Assembly: GCA_001600355.1 (NCBI GenBank)
Contig: BCJU01000001.1
Coordinates: 2,439,178-2,503,177, forward strand
From: Meira nashicola
Lineage: Eukaryota > Basidiomycota > Exobasidiomycetes > Exobasidiales > Brachybasidiaceae
Direction of reading: 5' to 3'
Length of the DNA stretch: 64,000 bases
A program made the translations under genes and the position numbers. Every line of letters starts with the position of its first letter. Position 1 is the first letter of the stretch. Shown here piece after piece: positions 1-9,275 of the stretch. The notes under the pieces were generated by a model. That model searched no databases. It saw nothing but the letters and a program-made list of their open reading frames with translations, and had not been told where the DNA came from.

Positions 1-1
1 G

Positions 2-832
2 GTTGTCTTAAAACGCATTCCCACACCTTCTCATACAGCAAAGAATATTTTGGACAAAGTTCGAGAAAGGAGACACACCGATGCCAGTACTCATCCTCCA
101 TCGCAAGACAAAAGTATCACCTTGGACAATAAGAGGAATCGTGATGAACCTGTGGCACAAGCAACTTCTAGCTGGGATGAAGTAGAATCGCTCACAAATT
201 CGGTTAAATCTGCCACCACAGCAGTTTCAAGTGCACCGCCTCTAGAATCACCCGGTATAGCTTCGAAGCAATTACCGATTCATGATGTGCTCCCTGAGAA
301 AGGTGTTCAAGTTGTGCAAACAGTACAAAGCAATACACCTATATCAAAACAAGCAAGTGATGTAACGGTGGAAGAAACGGCAAAACAACTTAAACCTTTT
401 AGGATTTTAGTGGTGGAAGATAATCCGGTAAATATGAAATTAATTACAACGTTATTGAAACGTGAAAAGTATTTTTTTGTTGAAGCAAAAGATGGCGTTG
501 AAGCTGTGGAACAATATAAAGCATTCGAACCTGCTGTGGTTTTATTGGATATTTCGTTACCTCTTTTGGACGGTTTTGGAGCTTGCATTCAAATGCGTGC
601 TCATTCACTCGAACATATTCCAAAAATTATCGCAATAACAGCATTAAGTTCAACTGATGATAAAGTTCGGGGATTAGAAGAGTGCGGAATGGATGATTGG
701 CGCACGAAACCGTTGAGTATAAAAACTTTACGTACCGATTTAGTAGCCTGGCAAAGGGATTGGGAAGAAGCATGGCATGGAGAGAATGAAAATCAAAATA
801 TCGAAATCAACAGTGTTCCTGTAACCGCTTAA
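2..832 (+). CDS. Two-component receiver-domain protein, 3' part (hybrid histidine kinase or response regulator)
   Basis: The reading frame is open to the left edge, so this is the C-terminal 276 residues of a longer protein. A low-complexity Ser/Thr/Val-rich linker (about residues 17-130) leads into a CheY-like receiver domain (about 133-245). Visible receiver residues are the acidic pair Glu139-Asp140 in VVEDNPVN, the phospho-acceptor Asp183 in VLLDISLP (codon at 548), and the conserved Lys236 in RTKPLS. A C-terminal receiver after a long linker is typical of fungal hybrid histidine kinases, which pass phosphate through an HPt protein to SSK1/SKN7-type regulators. The kinase part, if present, lies outside the window, so a stand-alone regulator cannot be excluded. 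The receiver call is firm; the full-length type is inference. Confidence 0.85.
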   Translation, partial: VVLKRIPTPSHTAKNILDKVRERRHTDASTHPPSQDKSITLDNKRNRDEPVAQATSSWDEVESLTNSVKSATTAVSSAPPLESPGIASKQLPIHDVLPEKGVQVVQTVQSNTPISKQASDVTVEETAKQLKPFRILVVEDNPVNMKLITTLLKREKYFFVEAKDGVEAVEQYKAFEPAVVLLDISLPLLDGFGACIQMRAHSLEHIPKIIAITALSSTDDKVRGLEECGMDDWRTKPLSIKTLRTDLVAWQRDWEEAWHGENENQNIEINSVPVTA

Positions 833-1158
833 CATACATAAGCTGTGGCTAAAATTTACCTCAAAATGATCAAATTACTCGCATATCTCACACTCTGTAT
901 AATACCACCATTCTGGTAATCATGACTCCAATTTGGGCATTTGTCACATTTCGTGCACTATTCTGCTATAGAACGATCTATTTTATGTACACTATTTTTT
1001 ACATTTGCGTTCCGAATACAATTCTATGATTTATTGATCAAATTAAATTGAGTGCTATTTGTACATTTTAGATGAATATGGTACATGCTTCAAGGCCTTG
1101 ATGGAAGAGGATCATATATTGAGCAGGTACGAAGACGATATACTTGTCCAAAGTATTC
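833..1158. other. Convergent intergenic gap
   Basis: This 326 bp lies between the receiver protein and TRM8, which converge. It is A/T-rich and presumably holds both 3' UTRs. I see no gene or RNA in it. Confidence 0.5.
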
Positions 1159-2166
1159 TTATTCTATTGACTCTTCATTTTCGGGATCTCTTATCCTTCT
1201 GAAAGCGGCGAACCACTTACTGCCTTTATTTCGAATAACTTTTTGTCCTTCTTCTGTTGCGTTCCAAACCGCATCAACGCAAACGTCGTGCTTTAAAAAT
1301 GGATCGTCGTCCGGTATTCTCTCAAAAAGCGGAAATGCGGTCAAATGTTTTACCATCCAAACGTGTAAATCTTCCACGTCTGTGATTGTATACAAGATAC
1401 CGTCTGGTCGTAAAATGTAAGCATATTCTGCTAAAAGGGTAGGAGAAATGATTCGATTTTTTGATTTACGTTGTTTAAAGTGGGGATCTGGATGAAGGAA
1501 GAATAATTTGGATAATTGACCTTTTTGGAAAAAGTTTGGTAAATGTTTCATTGCATTTACTCGCATTGCTGAAATATTGTCATAATTACCCGCAATATTG
1601 GGTGCATCTTTAACCATTGAAGTATTGATCTCTGTTTCTGATGGACCTTCTTCGCTATTCTTGTTTGATGCATCATCCAAACGAGCCTTCTTGTTGGTAT
1701 TATCATCATGATTCTCTTGAGATGGTTGAAGTGCATGACTTGCTTTTCTCAAAACTTGAACTTTATCGTGCACATATTGAGTGACTGATGTCCTGATCTC
1801 CATTCCGACCATTAACTTTTCAGGAAAGTGAGGTGCAAGATAAAACAACAGTCCTCCAAATCCACATCCAATATCCGCAAATTCCACTTTCGCAACAGCT
1901 TCTTCCGTATGCCCTTGCTTGCCTGACGGTATCCTTGTTGGAAAGTGAAAATGCCAATCCATTAATTCAGGTTTAGAAGGATAAACAACATTATGATCCG
2001 AGAAAGGATTGACGTGTGCCCTTTGACGATATAATTTCTTCTGTGGGATTATGATTTGTCCTTGACCTGCTCTTTGATTAGGATGTAGCTTTTGCATTTC
2101 CCTTGTTTTCAATTCAACAGCATCATCTGTTGGCTTCCCTTGTTTACGCTTTCTTGATCTAGCCAT
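1159..2166 (-). CDS. TRM8: tRNA (guanine-N7-)-methyltransferase, catalytic subunit
   Basis: This is the METTL1/Trm8 family enzyme, which with its WD-repeat partner Trm82 methylates G46 of tRNA to m7G using S-adenosylmethionine. The 335-residue protein has a basic N-terminus, the SAM-binding glycine motif DIGCGFGG (about 98-105), the following acidic GMEIR strand, and the family signature FFLHPDPHFKQRKSKNRI that forms the catalytic and tRNA-binding region. The C-terminus contains TDVEDLHVWM. An in-frame ATG lies 11 codons upstream at 2199 but has T at -3. The ATG at 2166 has A at -3 and G at +4 and gives the usual basic start, so I chose it. An Asp/Asn/Ser-rich insert (about 150-200) is unusual. 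It is divergent from SOG2. Confidence 0.95.
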   Translation of the reverse strand: MARSRKRKQGKPTDDAVELKTREMQKLHPNQRAGQGQIIIPQKKLYRQRAHVNPFSDHNVVYPSKPELMDWHFHFPTRIPSGKQGHTEEAVAKVEFADIGCGFGGLLFYLAPHFPEKLMVGMEIRTSVTQYVHDKVQVLRKASHALQPSQENHDDNTNKKARLDDASNKNSEEGPSETEINTSMVKDAPNIAGNYDNISAMRVNAMKHLPNFFQKGQLSKLFFLHPDPHFKQRKSKNRIISPTLLAEYAYILRPDGILYTITDVEDLHVWMVKHLTAFPLFERIPDDDPFLKHDVCVDAVWNATEEGQKVIRNKGSKWFAAFRRIRDPENEESIE

Positions 2167-2699
2167 CGTTTTTGAATTTTCTGCTTGGTGATCGTACATG
2201 CAATACAGATTTTTGATCAAATTTCTTCCTGAATAATTTTTATTTTTATTTTTTTTTGACGGGCAAACTACTCCACTACGTACGCAATCAATTAATTTAC
2301 CACGCGATAGTCTAGGCTAGCAAAAGGCGATTGCAGGGAAAGTGACAAAAGATATTTAAGATTGATCGGGCATGCGTGTGTTTTTTGTTTTATTTTTAGC
2401 CAAAGAGGGGCCACACGGGCACCAATGTGCTTGATGTACCGTATGTGTATGCTTTGATCCATAGAGCGTGTATCCTTTTGAGAAGGGGTAAATCAATTCA
2501 TCATCACAACCATACAACAAAGACTACAAACAAAACACGTCAAGAACATTACTTCCAACATATTGTACATCATATTCACGTCATGATGGAGGGAATGTTT
2601 CAATTCGAATCAATTTGAGCGGCGAAAAAAGAATACATCTGATTACCTCGTAGAATATCATTGAAAGAATTCAAAACTTTATTTTTTCGAATTTTCATC
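2167..2699. other. Divergent promoter region TRM8 / SOG2
   Basis: This 533 bp separates the divergent TRM8 and SOG2 starts. It has T-rich runs near 2240-2260 and A/C-rich sequence near 2490-2540. The short open frame at 2427-2618 has no recognisable content. I see no RNA gene. Confidence 0.5.
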
Positions 2700-5600
2700 A
2701 TGATGTCGTCTGGAGCGGGAGTAGGAGCGGAAACAACAGCAAGCACTCCTGCGAGCGCTTTATCTGCTCAAAGTTCATCTTTTTCATCTTTGCAAGTGAA
2801 CGGTACAAATTCAACAACATTCCCTCCCGCGGCACAAACAACATCAATCCGTGCAAAAGAGGAAGGTAAAGATACGCCTATGGGCGAACCAGAAATATTG
2901 GCCCTTATCATTGAAATGCGACTCGGTGCTCCTTCTTCCTCTGGAGGAGGAGGAGGAATCGGTCAATCGAGTACAAACAATGGATCCAGAAGGACTGCCA
3001 GTAATGGTGCTGGATCTGCTACGGCTACTGCATCAAATGGGTCCTCTTCTACCGATTCCGGCACAATGGACTTGAGCCATAAAAAGATTCGATCTTTACC
3101 GAATGAAATGGTCGAAATTATCAAAGACGACATTGTCCGCTTAGCCGTCGGTTACAACTTTCTCACCACATTACCACCCAATTTTGTCGATCTGAGCAAA
3201 TTACGTTATCTTAACATACGTGCAAATCTCTTGAGCACAGTGCCCTCTGTTTTGTGTTCGCTACCTTCTTTGGAAATTTTGGATATGAGCAGAAACAAAG
3301 TGCGTCAGCTACCAGCTGAACCTGGAAGGTTAGCAGAATTACGTGTTTTGAGTGTCTCAAATAATCGTTTACGTCGTTTGCCAGCATGGATGAGTAAAGC
3401 AAAAAATCTACGTATCCTCAAATTGGAAGGAAATCCAATAAATTGGCCTCCACCACATGTATCTGTTATGCCACCGATTGAGAAAGCGGCAGTGAACGAC
3501 GGAAATGAAAGAGCCAAGGCTCAGGCTTCTCGTAGTAGGGCAGAGGATAAGCATATGATGTTGTGGATTGCAAAGCTAAAAGAATGGATTGCAGAAAATG
3601 AAGGAAAATCTGAATCACAAGAGGTGCTGGACATGAGCAATAGTGCTATAACACCAACAGCTACACCTCTACCCGGATTGGATGAGAAAAAGTTAGAAGC
3701 ACTACAAGTCATAGACGTTGATAGCAAGGTCGATGACGTACGCTCGGCTCCCGTGGAAGAAATCAAATCGATTGATGATATACAGACGGTAGCTGTACCA
3801 GAAAGTGCGCCACCCGTTGCTAGCACGATCCTTTCCACCTCTCCAACAGAAGTTGCAGATGTTACTCAAGTAGTGACAAGCACTGATGACTCTTCCAACA
3901 CACCACCATCCTCAGCGGTCGGTAGCAAATCAGCTGGTGAAAGTTCAAATAGTGCAACAGACAATACCCCAGCAACGCCACCACTACCGTCAGCTAGGAA
4001 TTCTAAAGGGTTAGCACGTCCGAATGAAATTATCTCAGCCACTCCACCTGCATCAGTCGTTGGAGGTAAATGGACAGGACAAACTACCAATTCGGTAGCA
4101 GCAGTCGAATCGGAGAGAAATAGTTACTTTAAACGTTTATCAACTTTGCCTACTTCAACAATATCAACTCGAGTTTCGGTGCCTGTACTTTTATGCGTCG
4201 ATGCAACTCGAGGTGTACTGTATGCATTATCGCAAATGCACACTGCCCTTCGTCAGTATGTTGCTTTTGCGACTGATGAACGAATGACATCACAATTGAG
4301 CAGAGTTTTGGATATTGCTGGCAATTCAATGGCGTCTTTGATTCATTCTTTGGACAGATTTGATTCTTTATCCAGAATCAAAGGCGACACGCTCGATCCA
4401 CTCGTTATTCGCGGTGTGGTAGTTTCGTGTATTGAGAGCATAGCAACTTTTCGAAAATTGATTCACGTCGTTCAACTTCAATTACGCTCTCTTCAACGAG
4501 GCGCGGATATTCGATATACCAGAACTTTGTTAATCTTACTCTATGGAAGTTTAGCGGAAATTTCAAATAGCTGGAAGACGATGGAGCCTTTACTAGAAGA
4601 CGTTGCTCCTTACCTTTCAATGGGACTTCAATCAAACACATCATCACATCTTTTACAGCAGCCTGCTTTGCCTAGCATTGCTGAGGCTACATCACCTATC
4701 ACACCAACAAGTTCGCGTATGGCAGCTCTTCCAGCAAGACCTTATCGTCGTCGACATGCTGGATCTTTCAGTGCTCAGGATGTTGCTCACGGCGCTTCTT
4801 TGTCATCGAGTAGCATCTCTGTGCCCAACGTGGTACCATCTGTGCCGATTAATGAAGATCAAAAGCGTGCTAATCGACCTCCAGCACTGACTACTATGCC
4901 TTCTCCGGCCAATTTGCCATATTCTGTTGAACAAGGTACGCTAGACGGACAGAAGATTGGTAGTACACCTTTGAGCGGAAATCAAGAACAACAAAAACAT
5001 CATCAACCCGCACAAGCACAACAGCAGATCAGCAAAAGAACACTTTCTAACACGAGTGGTCCAAAGAGTGCAGGTACCGCTCTTTATACATCATCCCAAA
5101 CAGATATTGAAAGAGAGATACCTATTGATGATCATCTTTTACAGTTGGTCGTTAAAATCACTTCGGTTGCCTTTAGCGTTTGGGCAGGCATTGAAGAATA
5201 TCTTATCACATTAGGATTGCCGAAAGCGTCAAATGGACATGCCAATAAGATCAGTAATGGTTCCATGTTGATTAATCCTATTTCTACTTCTGATCAGGTA
5301 GACGTGGTGTCAAATCCATCAACCCGTTTGCCAAGATCAGCGCGCCAGCAAGTCTCAGAAGCTTCAACGCTGCCAGAAACATCTGAGCAAGGACCCAATC
5401 GATCCACAGAGTCAAACACTGCGTCAGGTGATACAACTGTCTCAAATTCAATCACTCAAGCTGTAGAAGGAGAAGATACGACAGATACTGCCGTTACACC
5501 AACCAATCCTGCCCCTTCTCCAGCAGTTCAGAGAAGGTTACGACAACTCCATGATCTGACTCGCGGTGTAAATGAACACACACAACGTTTGTATGGTTGT

Positions 5601-6152
5601 CTGGAGCGAGCACAGGATGCAATTTATCGTCGTACGCCTACACCTCTCTCTCCTGTACCCACGGCTGTCAGTGCAGGTACAATAAACGCCATCAATCCTC
5701 GTCATCATGGACGTGCAGGCAGCACAGTAAGCAGTGTTAATAGCATTAGTACTCCATCCAATCCATCATCAGTTACACGCGAAATTGGTCAAAATGTCAA
5801 ACATAAGAAGGAAAACAGTTACGATCAAAACAAAAGTTTATCATCCGATACTTCAACAACCAAATCATCAAGAGAATTATTTGTGGAAAGCAATCATTTT
5901 ATCAAATCAATCTTGCACATTTCTCATTTTATCAAAGCACTTTCTGCAGAAGGTTTCATTTTACCAAAATACGTTAAAGCAAGTATGGCCGAATTAACAA
6001 CTTGTGCTCGAGATCTTACTTTACATTTACACTTCCTTTCCGGTCCTTCTCCCGCTCCTCCCAATATCGGCTTGAATACATCCAATTTGAGCTCAGCCCC
6101 TGCTGCCGTTCACCACAATGCAACTTTGCAACAGCAACAACAGAGACAATAA
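2700..6152 (+). CDS. SOG2: Leucine-rich repeat protein of the RAM network (SOG2 family)
   Basis: The 1150-residue protein has a low-complexity N-terminus, a block of leucine-rich repeats (about 135-255, with LPNEMVEII, LPPNFVDLSKLRYLNIRAN, LEILDMSRN and LRILKLEGNP), a long Ser/Thr/Pro-rich middle, and conserved C-terminal helical segments starting at VPVLLCVDATRG. That order matches SOG2-type proteins. In yeast, Sog2 works with Hym1, Kic1 and Tao3 to activate the NDR kinase Cbk1 in polarity and cell separation. The C-terminus is Gln-rich. The frame opens upstream at a TTG, and the first ATG is at 2700 with a second at 2703. No intron is seen. The family call is strong for the repeats and good for the SOG2 region; pathway membership is inferred. 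Confidence 0.82.
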   Translation: MMSSGAGVGAETTASTPASALSAQSSSFSSLQVNGTNSTTFPPAAQTTSIRAKEEGKDTPMGEPEILALIIEMRLGAPSSSGGGGGIGQSSTNNGSRRTASNGAGSATATASNGSSSTDSGTMDLSHKKIRSLPNEMVEIIKDDIVRLAVGYNFLTTLPPNFVDLSKLRYLNIRANLLSTVPSVLCSLPSLEILDMSRNKVRQLPAEPGRLAELRVLSVSNNRLRRLPAWMSKAKNLRILKLEGNPINWPPPHVSVMPPIEKAAVNDGNERAKAQASRSRAEDKHMMLWIAKLKEWIAENEGKSESQEVLDMSNSAITPTATPLPGLDEKKLEALQVIDVDSKVDDVRSAPVEEIKSIDDIQTVAVPESAPPVASTILSTSPTEVADVTQVVTSTDDSSNTPPSSAVGSKSAGESSNSATDNTPATPPLPSARNSKGLARPNEIISATPPASVVGGKWTGQTTNSVAAVESERNSYFKRLSTLPTSTISTRVSVPVLLCVDATRGVLYALSQMHTALRQYVAFATDERMTSQLSRVLDIAGNSMASLIHSLDRFDSLSRIKGDTLDPLVIRGVVVSCIESIATFRKLIHVVQLQLRSLQRGADIRYTRTLLILLYGSLAEISNSWKTMEPLLEDVAPYLSMGLQSNTSSHLLQQPALPSIAEATSPITPTSSRMAALPARPYRRRHAGSFSAQDVAHGASLSSSSISVPNVVPSVPINEDQKRANRPPALTTMPSPANLPYSVEQGTLDGQKIGSTPLSGNQEQQKHHQPAQAQQQISKRTLSNTSGPKSAGTALYTSSQTDIEREIPIDDHLLQLVVKITSVAFSVWAGIEEYLITLGLPKASNGHANKISNGSMLINPISTSDQVDVVSNPSTRLPRSARQQVSEASTLPETSEQGPNRSTESNTASGDTTVSNSITQAVEGEDTTDTAVTPTNPAPSPAVQRRLRQLHDLTRGVNEHTQRLYGCLERAQDAIYRRTPTPLSPVPTAVSAGTINAINPRHHGRAGSTVSSVNSISTPSNPSSVTREIGQNVKHKKENSYDQNKSLSSDTSTTKSSRELFVESNHFIKSILHISHFIKALSAEGFILPKYVKASMAELTTCARDLTLHLHFLSGPSPAPPNIGLNTSNLSSAPAAVHHNATLQQQQQRQ

Positions 6153-6378
6153 TTAAAATACTCGTAATGACTTAACAAGTCAGTGTCCCATCTTTCTACT
6201 CGTTCACCCTTTTCTGTAGATTAAAAAGTATCATCAAATCGCCACACTTTCCATTTCATTCTGTATCACTATACAATAAATGACATTATCCAATTTACTT
6301 ATTAAAGCAATGACGAGATATTAGATTCGCCAAAATAAAGATCAATCTTATGATACATGGATGATGACATGACGTGAT

Positions 6379-8928
6379 CTACTCAAAAGCAGAAGCATGG
6401 ATACCTTCTGCTGGTGCTTTACCTTTTCCGCCCTGTGGTGGCGATTCGCTTTTGTTCACATCTTCCGCCACGACAAGCTCTTTTTCGTTAGGCATAACAC
6501 TCAAAGCACGTGTGATCTCTTCGACCAAATTGCTAATTGTTCCTTCAACACGATATAATAATCGCAATCTTTCTTGCAATCCTTCTCGTGTCTCTTTTGA
6601 GAGATTGTTTAACTCTTCGTCCGAAAGTGAAAGTGACTCGAGATTGAGTGATTCTGGATGAATACGATTCAAGCCTCCAGTACTAAAATGATTTCTTGTG
6701 CCGCTATTTTCGATAATTGGATAAGGAAGATTGGCGGCGTGATGCTCTGCGTATCCTTGTACCCTTGAAGGATCGAATAGAGGGATCAGATGAGGATTAC
6801 CTGGTGTAGTACGCTCGTTCTTGCGCACTTTCTTTTCAGTTGCCTTCGAATCCCCTTCTTTACTTGTCCCATCTGATTCAGCATTAAACTTAAAGCCGGC
6901 ATTGTGTTGTTTCATTGACTGAGATGCTGAAGGTTGTTCTTGTTGAATCTTCTGAAATCGTCGTAGTGCTGCAGCCCGAGCAGCTTCCCTTGCATCTACA
7001 GGGTCACCTGCTGCCGCCTCTTTACCTTTCACTTCATCATCAGGTTGCGCAGAAGTAGAAGTACTCCCTTCGGCTCTCTCATGTGGAGCTGTGGAGGAAA
7101 CAACCGCTTGCGAACTTGTCTCCGCTCCCTGAGATAGACTTGAAGATGGCCGAGGAATTCTAGCACCGTTTCTTCCGTCAGATCTCAAGGTCCAAGGAGC
7201 TGGTGGAATATAGGTATCACTTTGGCTGTCATGTCTACTACTGCTAGACTCATTCAAACCTCTCAAAATCGGTGGTGGGGGAAGTACTGATCCTGAAGAA
7301 CGAGCTTCGCCATTCTCACGTCTGCCTGTTCGCGACAATTGTGCTAATGGGTCAGAATTTGACGCAAATAAGGAGTTGATTAACATCTTGCGTGCTGGAG
7401 AAGACGTTCGTTCTGTCTCGTTGGACGCACGCACGCTTGATTGAGGTGCATCTCTACCAGATGTAGCGCTAGAATTTGGAGATTGTGCGGACTGCCTGCC
7501 AGCATTTTGTTGAGATTGCTGATGTTCTTGTCGTATACGTTGAGCATCCGTCTGAATTTTCTGCAAGAATGATTGAAGTCGGTCACGAACAGTGTTATCT
7601 GCATTGGTAGACTGTGTGCGTTGTTGTTGATCCTGTCGGGAACCATTTGTGGGAGTATTATTGTTGCTAGTATTGTTGGCTGCTGCAGGGGCATGAGCCT
7701 GCAATGGTACCGGAGCAGCTTCTTGTCTAGGCTGCCCGCCTTGTCCCTGTAATGGATCACGTTCAGCCTCTGTAGATGTTGCGAACACAGTTCGTCTACA
7801 TGTCGGGCAGCTCTGTTGTCTCTCCAGCCATGATCGTAAGCAGTGGAAGTGGAAGATATGTCCACAAGGCAGCTTTTTAGGCGTCTCATTAAGGCCAGAG
7901 TTGCTGGAAGCAGGAACGGTAGGCGTTGGTTGTCTTCCTTCCGCTAGAGCTTCTCCTTGATCGTTCCCACCAACTTCTTCTACTATCATCTCCTCTCGAC
8001 AAATGATGCATGTACCATCGCTCATACTACGCAAATCGGCTTGAGTTGCATTTGGGAAGCGAGTATCCATATTTCTAGTTGCGGCTCGATATTTTATAAA
8101 GTCACGTAAGCGACTGAAGAAGGACAACCCTGTTACATACACATCCCGGAAGATGTGAAGTGGTAGTCCTCCATAATAGCTGAGTATCAAACAGAAGCAT
8201 GCAATATATGTGGCCAATTTGAGAAAGTCTGTGATCAAATCAACAAAGAACACATACATGCTCTTCGCCTCCCATGGCTCTTCTGAACGCATATCTTGAC
8301 AATTGATAAGATACTTGCAAATCGTTGACCAAAGGGTAGCACCCAAAATGAAAAATTCGTTGGCAAACATGATCATAATACCTTTTCTGTCCTTATCAAT
8401 GATTAGCACTTCCACAGCAAAAGTTGCTAAGAATAGGTCAAATTCGAATAACATCGAAAGAATGGTGATCATACGAACGTGGAATAAACGTCCAACTGAA
8501 GGTGATTGTTCCATATATTCCACTCGATCAGCACTGAGCCAATGGAAGACCTTTAAGAAGAGTAAAGTGCCAAACAAGATTGCAAAACTTGAATCGAAAT
8601 CATCCCTAAAGATGGTCATCGCAAGTAAAGTTTCTGTGATTGCGTACCATAAACGTTCATGTAAATGCTCTACTTCCACAGCACGTAAAGGGCCAAAGAA
8701 GATTTTCTGGCATATTTTCCCAAAACATAATGCTAAAAATAAGCCAAAATTAATCAAAACCATCATACAACCATTGCTACCACCTAGCATCACCGTTGCC
8801 GAATAAAAATTTGGCCTTTGTCGAAAAGCATTAAAGGTGATTGCGATAGCGGCAATTGTTGATGCCAGCCCATAAAGGGCTAATCGACGTGAAGTGAAAG
8901 CTGAAGCGGCCCCCAACACAACCGGCAT
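6379..8928 (-). CDS. HRD1: ERAD E3 ubiquitin ligase, HRD1/synoviolin
   Basis: The protein has 849 residues. The N-terminal ~260 residues contain several hydrophobic transmembrane segments, starting at ALYGLASTIAAIAITF and including the conserved stretch around FHWLSADRVEYMEQSP that is diagnostic of Hrd1/Der3. A RING-H2 finger follows (about 306-378; CIICREEM, then CGHIFHFHCL and CPTC), with an insert between the metal-ligand pairs. The C-terminal ~470 residues are low-complexity Ser/Gln/Pro-rich cytosolic sequence, longer than in yeast. Hrd1 forms the ER retrotranslocation channel and ubiquitinates misfolded ER proteins with Hrd3, Der1 and Ubc7. The start ATG at 8928 gives the canonical short N-terminus. 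It is convergent with SOG2 (226 bp) and divergent from the ELL gene. Confidence 0.95.
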   Translation of the reverse strand: MPVVLGAASAFTSRRLALYGLASTIAAIAITFNAFRQRPNFYSATVMLGGSNGCMMVLINFGLFLALCFGKICQKIFFGPLRAVEVEHLHERLWYAITETLLAMTIFRDDFDSSFAILFGTLLFLKVFHWLSADRVEYMEQSPSVGRLFHVRMITILSMLFEFDLFLATFAVEVLIIDKDRKGIMIMFANEFFILGATLWSTICKYLINCQDMRSEEPWEAKSMYVFFVDLITDFLKLATYIACFCLILSYYGGLPLHIFRDVYVTGLSFFSRLRDFIKYRAATRNMDTRFPNATQADLRSMSDGTCIICREEMIVEEVGGNDQGEALAEGRQPTPTVPASSNSGLNETPKKLPCGHIFHFHCLRSWLERQQSCPTCRRTVFATSTEAERDPLQGQGGQPRQEAAPVPLQAHAPAAANNTSNNNTPTNGSRQDQQQRTQSTNADNTVRDRLQSFLQKIQTDAQRIRQEHQQSQQNAGRQSAQSPNSSATSGRDAPQSSVRASNETERTSSPARKMLINSLFASNSDPLAQLSRTGRRENGEARSSGSVLPPPPILRGLNESSSSRHDSQSDTYIPPAPWTLRSDGRNGARIPRPSSSLSQGAETSSQAVVSSTAPHERAEGSTSTSAQPDDEVKGKEAAAGDPVDAREAARAAALRRFQKIQQEQPSASQSMKQHNAGFKFNAESDGTSKEGDSKATEKKVRKNERTTPGNPHLIPLFDPSRVQGYAEHHAANLPYPIIENSGTRNHFSTGGLNRIHPESLNLESLSLSDEELNNLSKETREGLQERLRLLYRVEGTISNLVEEITRALSVMPNEKELVVAEDVNKSESPPQGGKGKAPAEGIHASAFE

Positions 8929-9275
8929 GATGACCGAGAATTATATGAGAGATCAAAGCATTAACAAAATGATATTGTTGCTTGTTCTGATCGATTGTTG
9001 AGTAGTTGGTAGGAGATATGGAAGGAGAAGGTTGATGCGTTTGGCGGTGTTAACGTGGAGCTTTTTTCATGCGGCAGGCGACACGCCCCTCTGTGTATGT
9101 ACACGTCTTTATTTAGCTACACAAATTGCACACTGGAAGGAGCTGACCTTCTGAATTGCATAAAATTGAGACCAAGGTGGTCCGTGTGACGACTTAGGCA
9201 TGAGTAACACTTGGACGTCTTGGATTGCAGGGCACCATCCTTTTCTCGATCATAGGTCAGAGATGTTTTGAAGTC
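8929..9275. other. Divergent promoter region HRD1 / ELL
   Basis: This 347 bp is shared upstream sequence. It holds an upstream ATG at 9200 (listed separately) and an ATG at 9069 followed by a possible GTATGT donor, which could be an alternative short first exon of the ELL gene. I see no other gene. Confidence 0.45.
9200..9271 (+). promoter_or_regulatory. Upstream open reading frame before the ELL start
   Basis: An ATG at 9200 opens 23 codons ending with TGA at 9269-9271, four bases before the proposed ELL start at 9276 and in another frame. If the mRNA includes it, it could favour termination and reinitiation. It is meaningless if transcription starts downstream or a spliced first exon is used. 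Confidence 0.4.
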
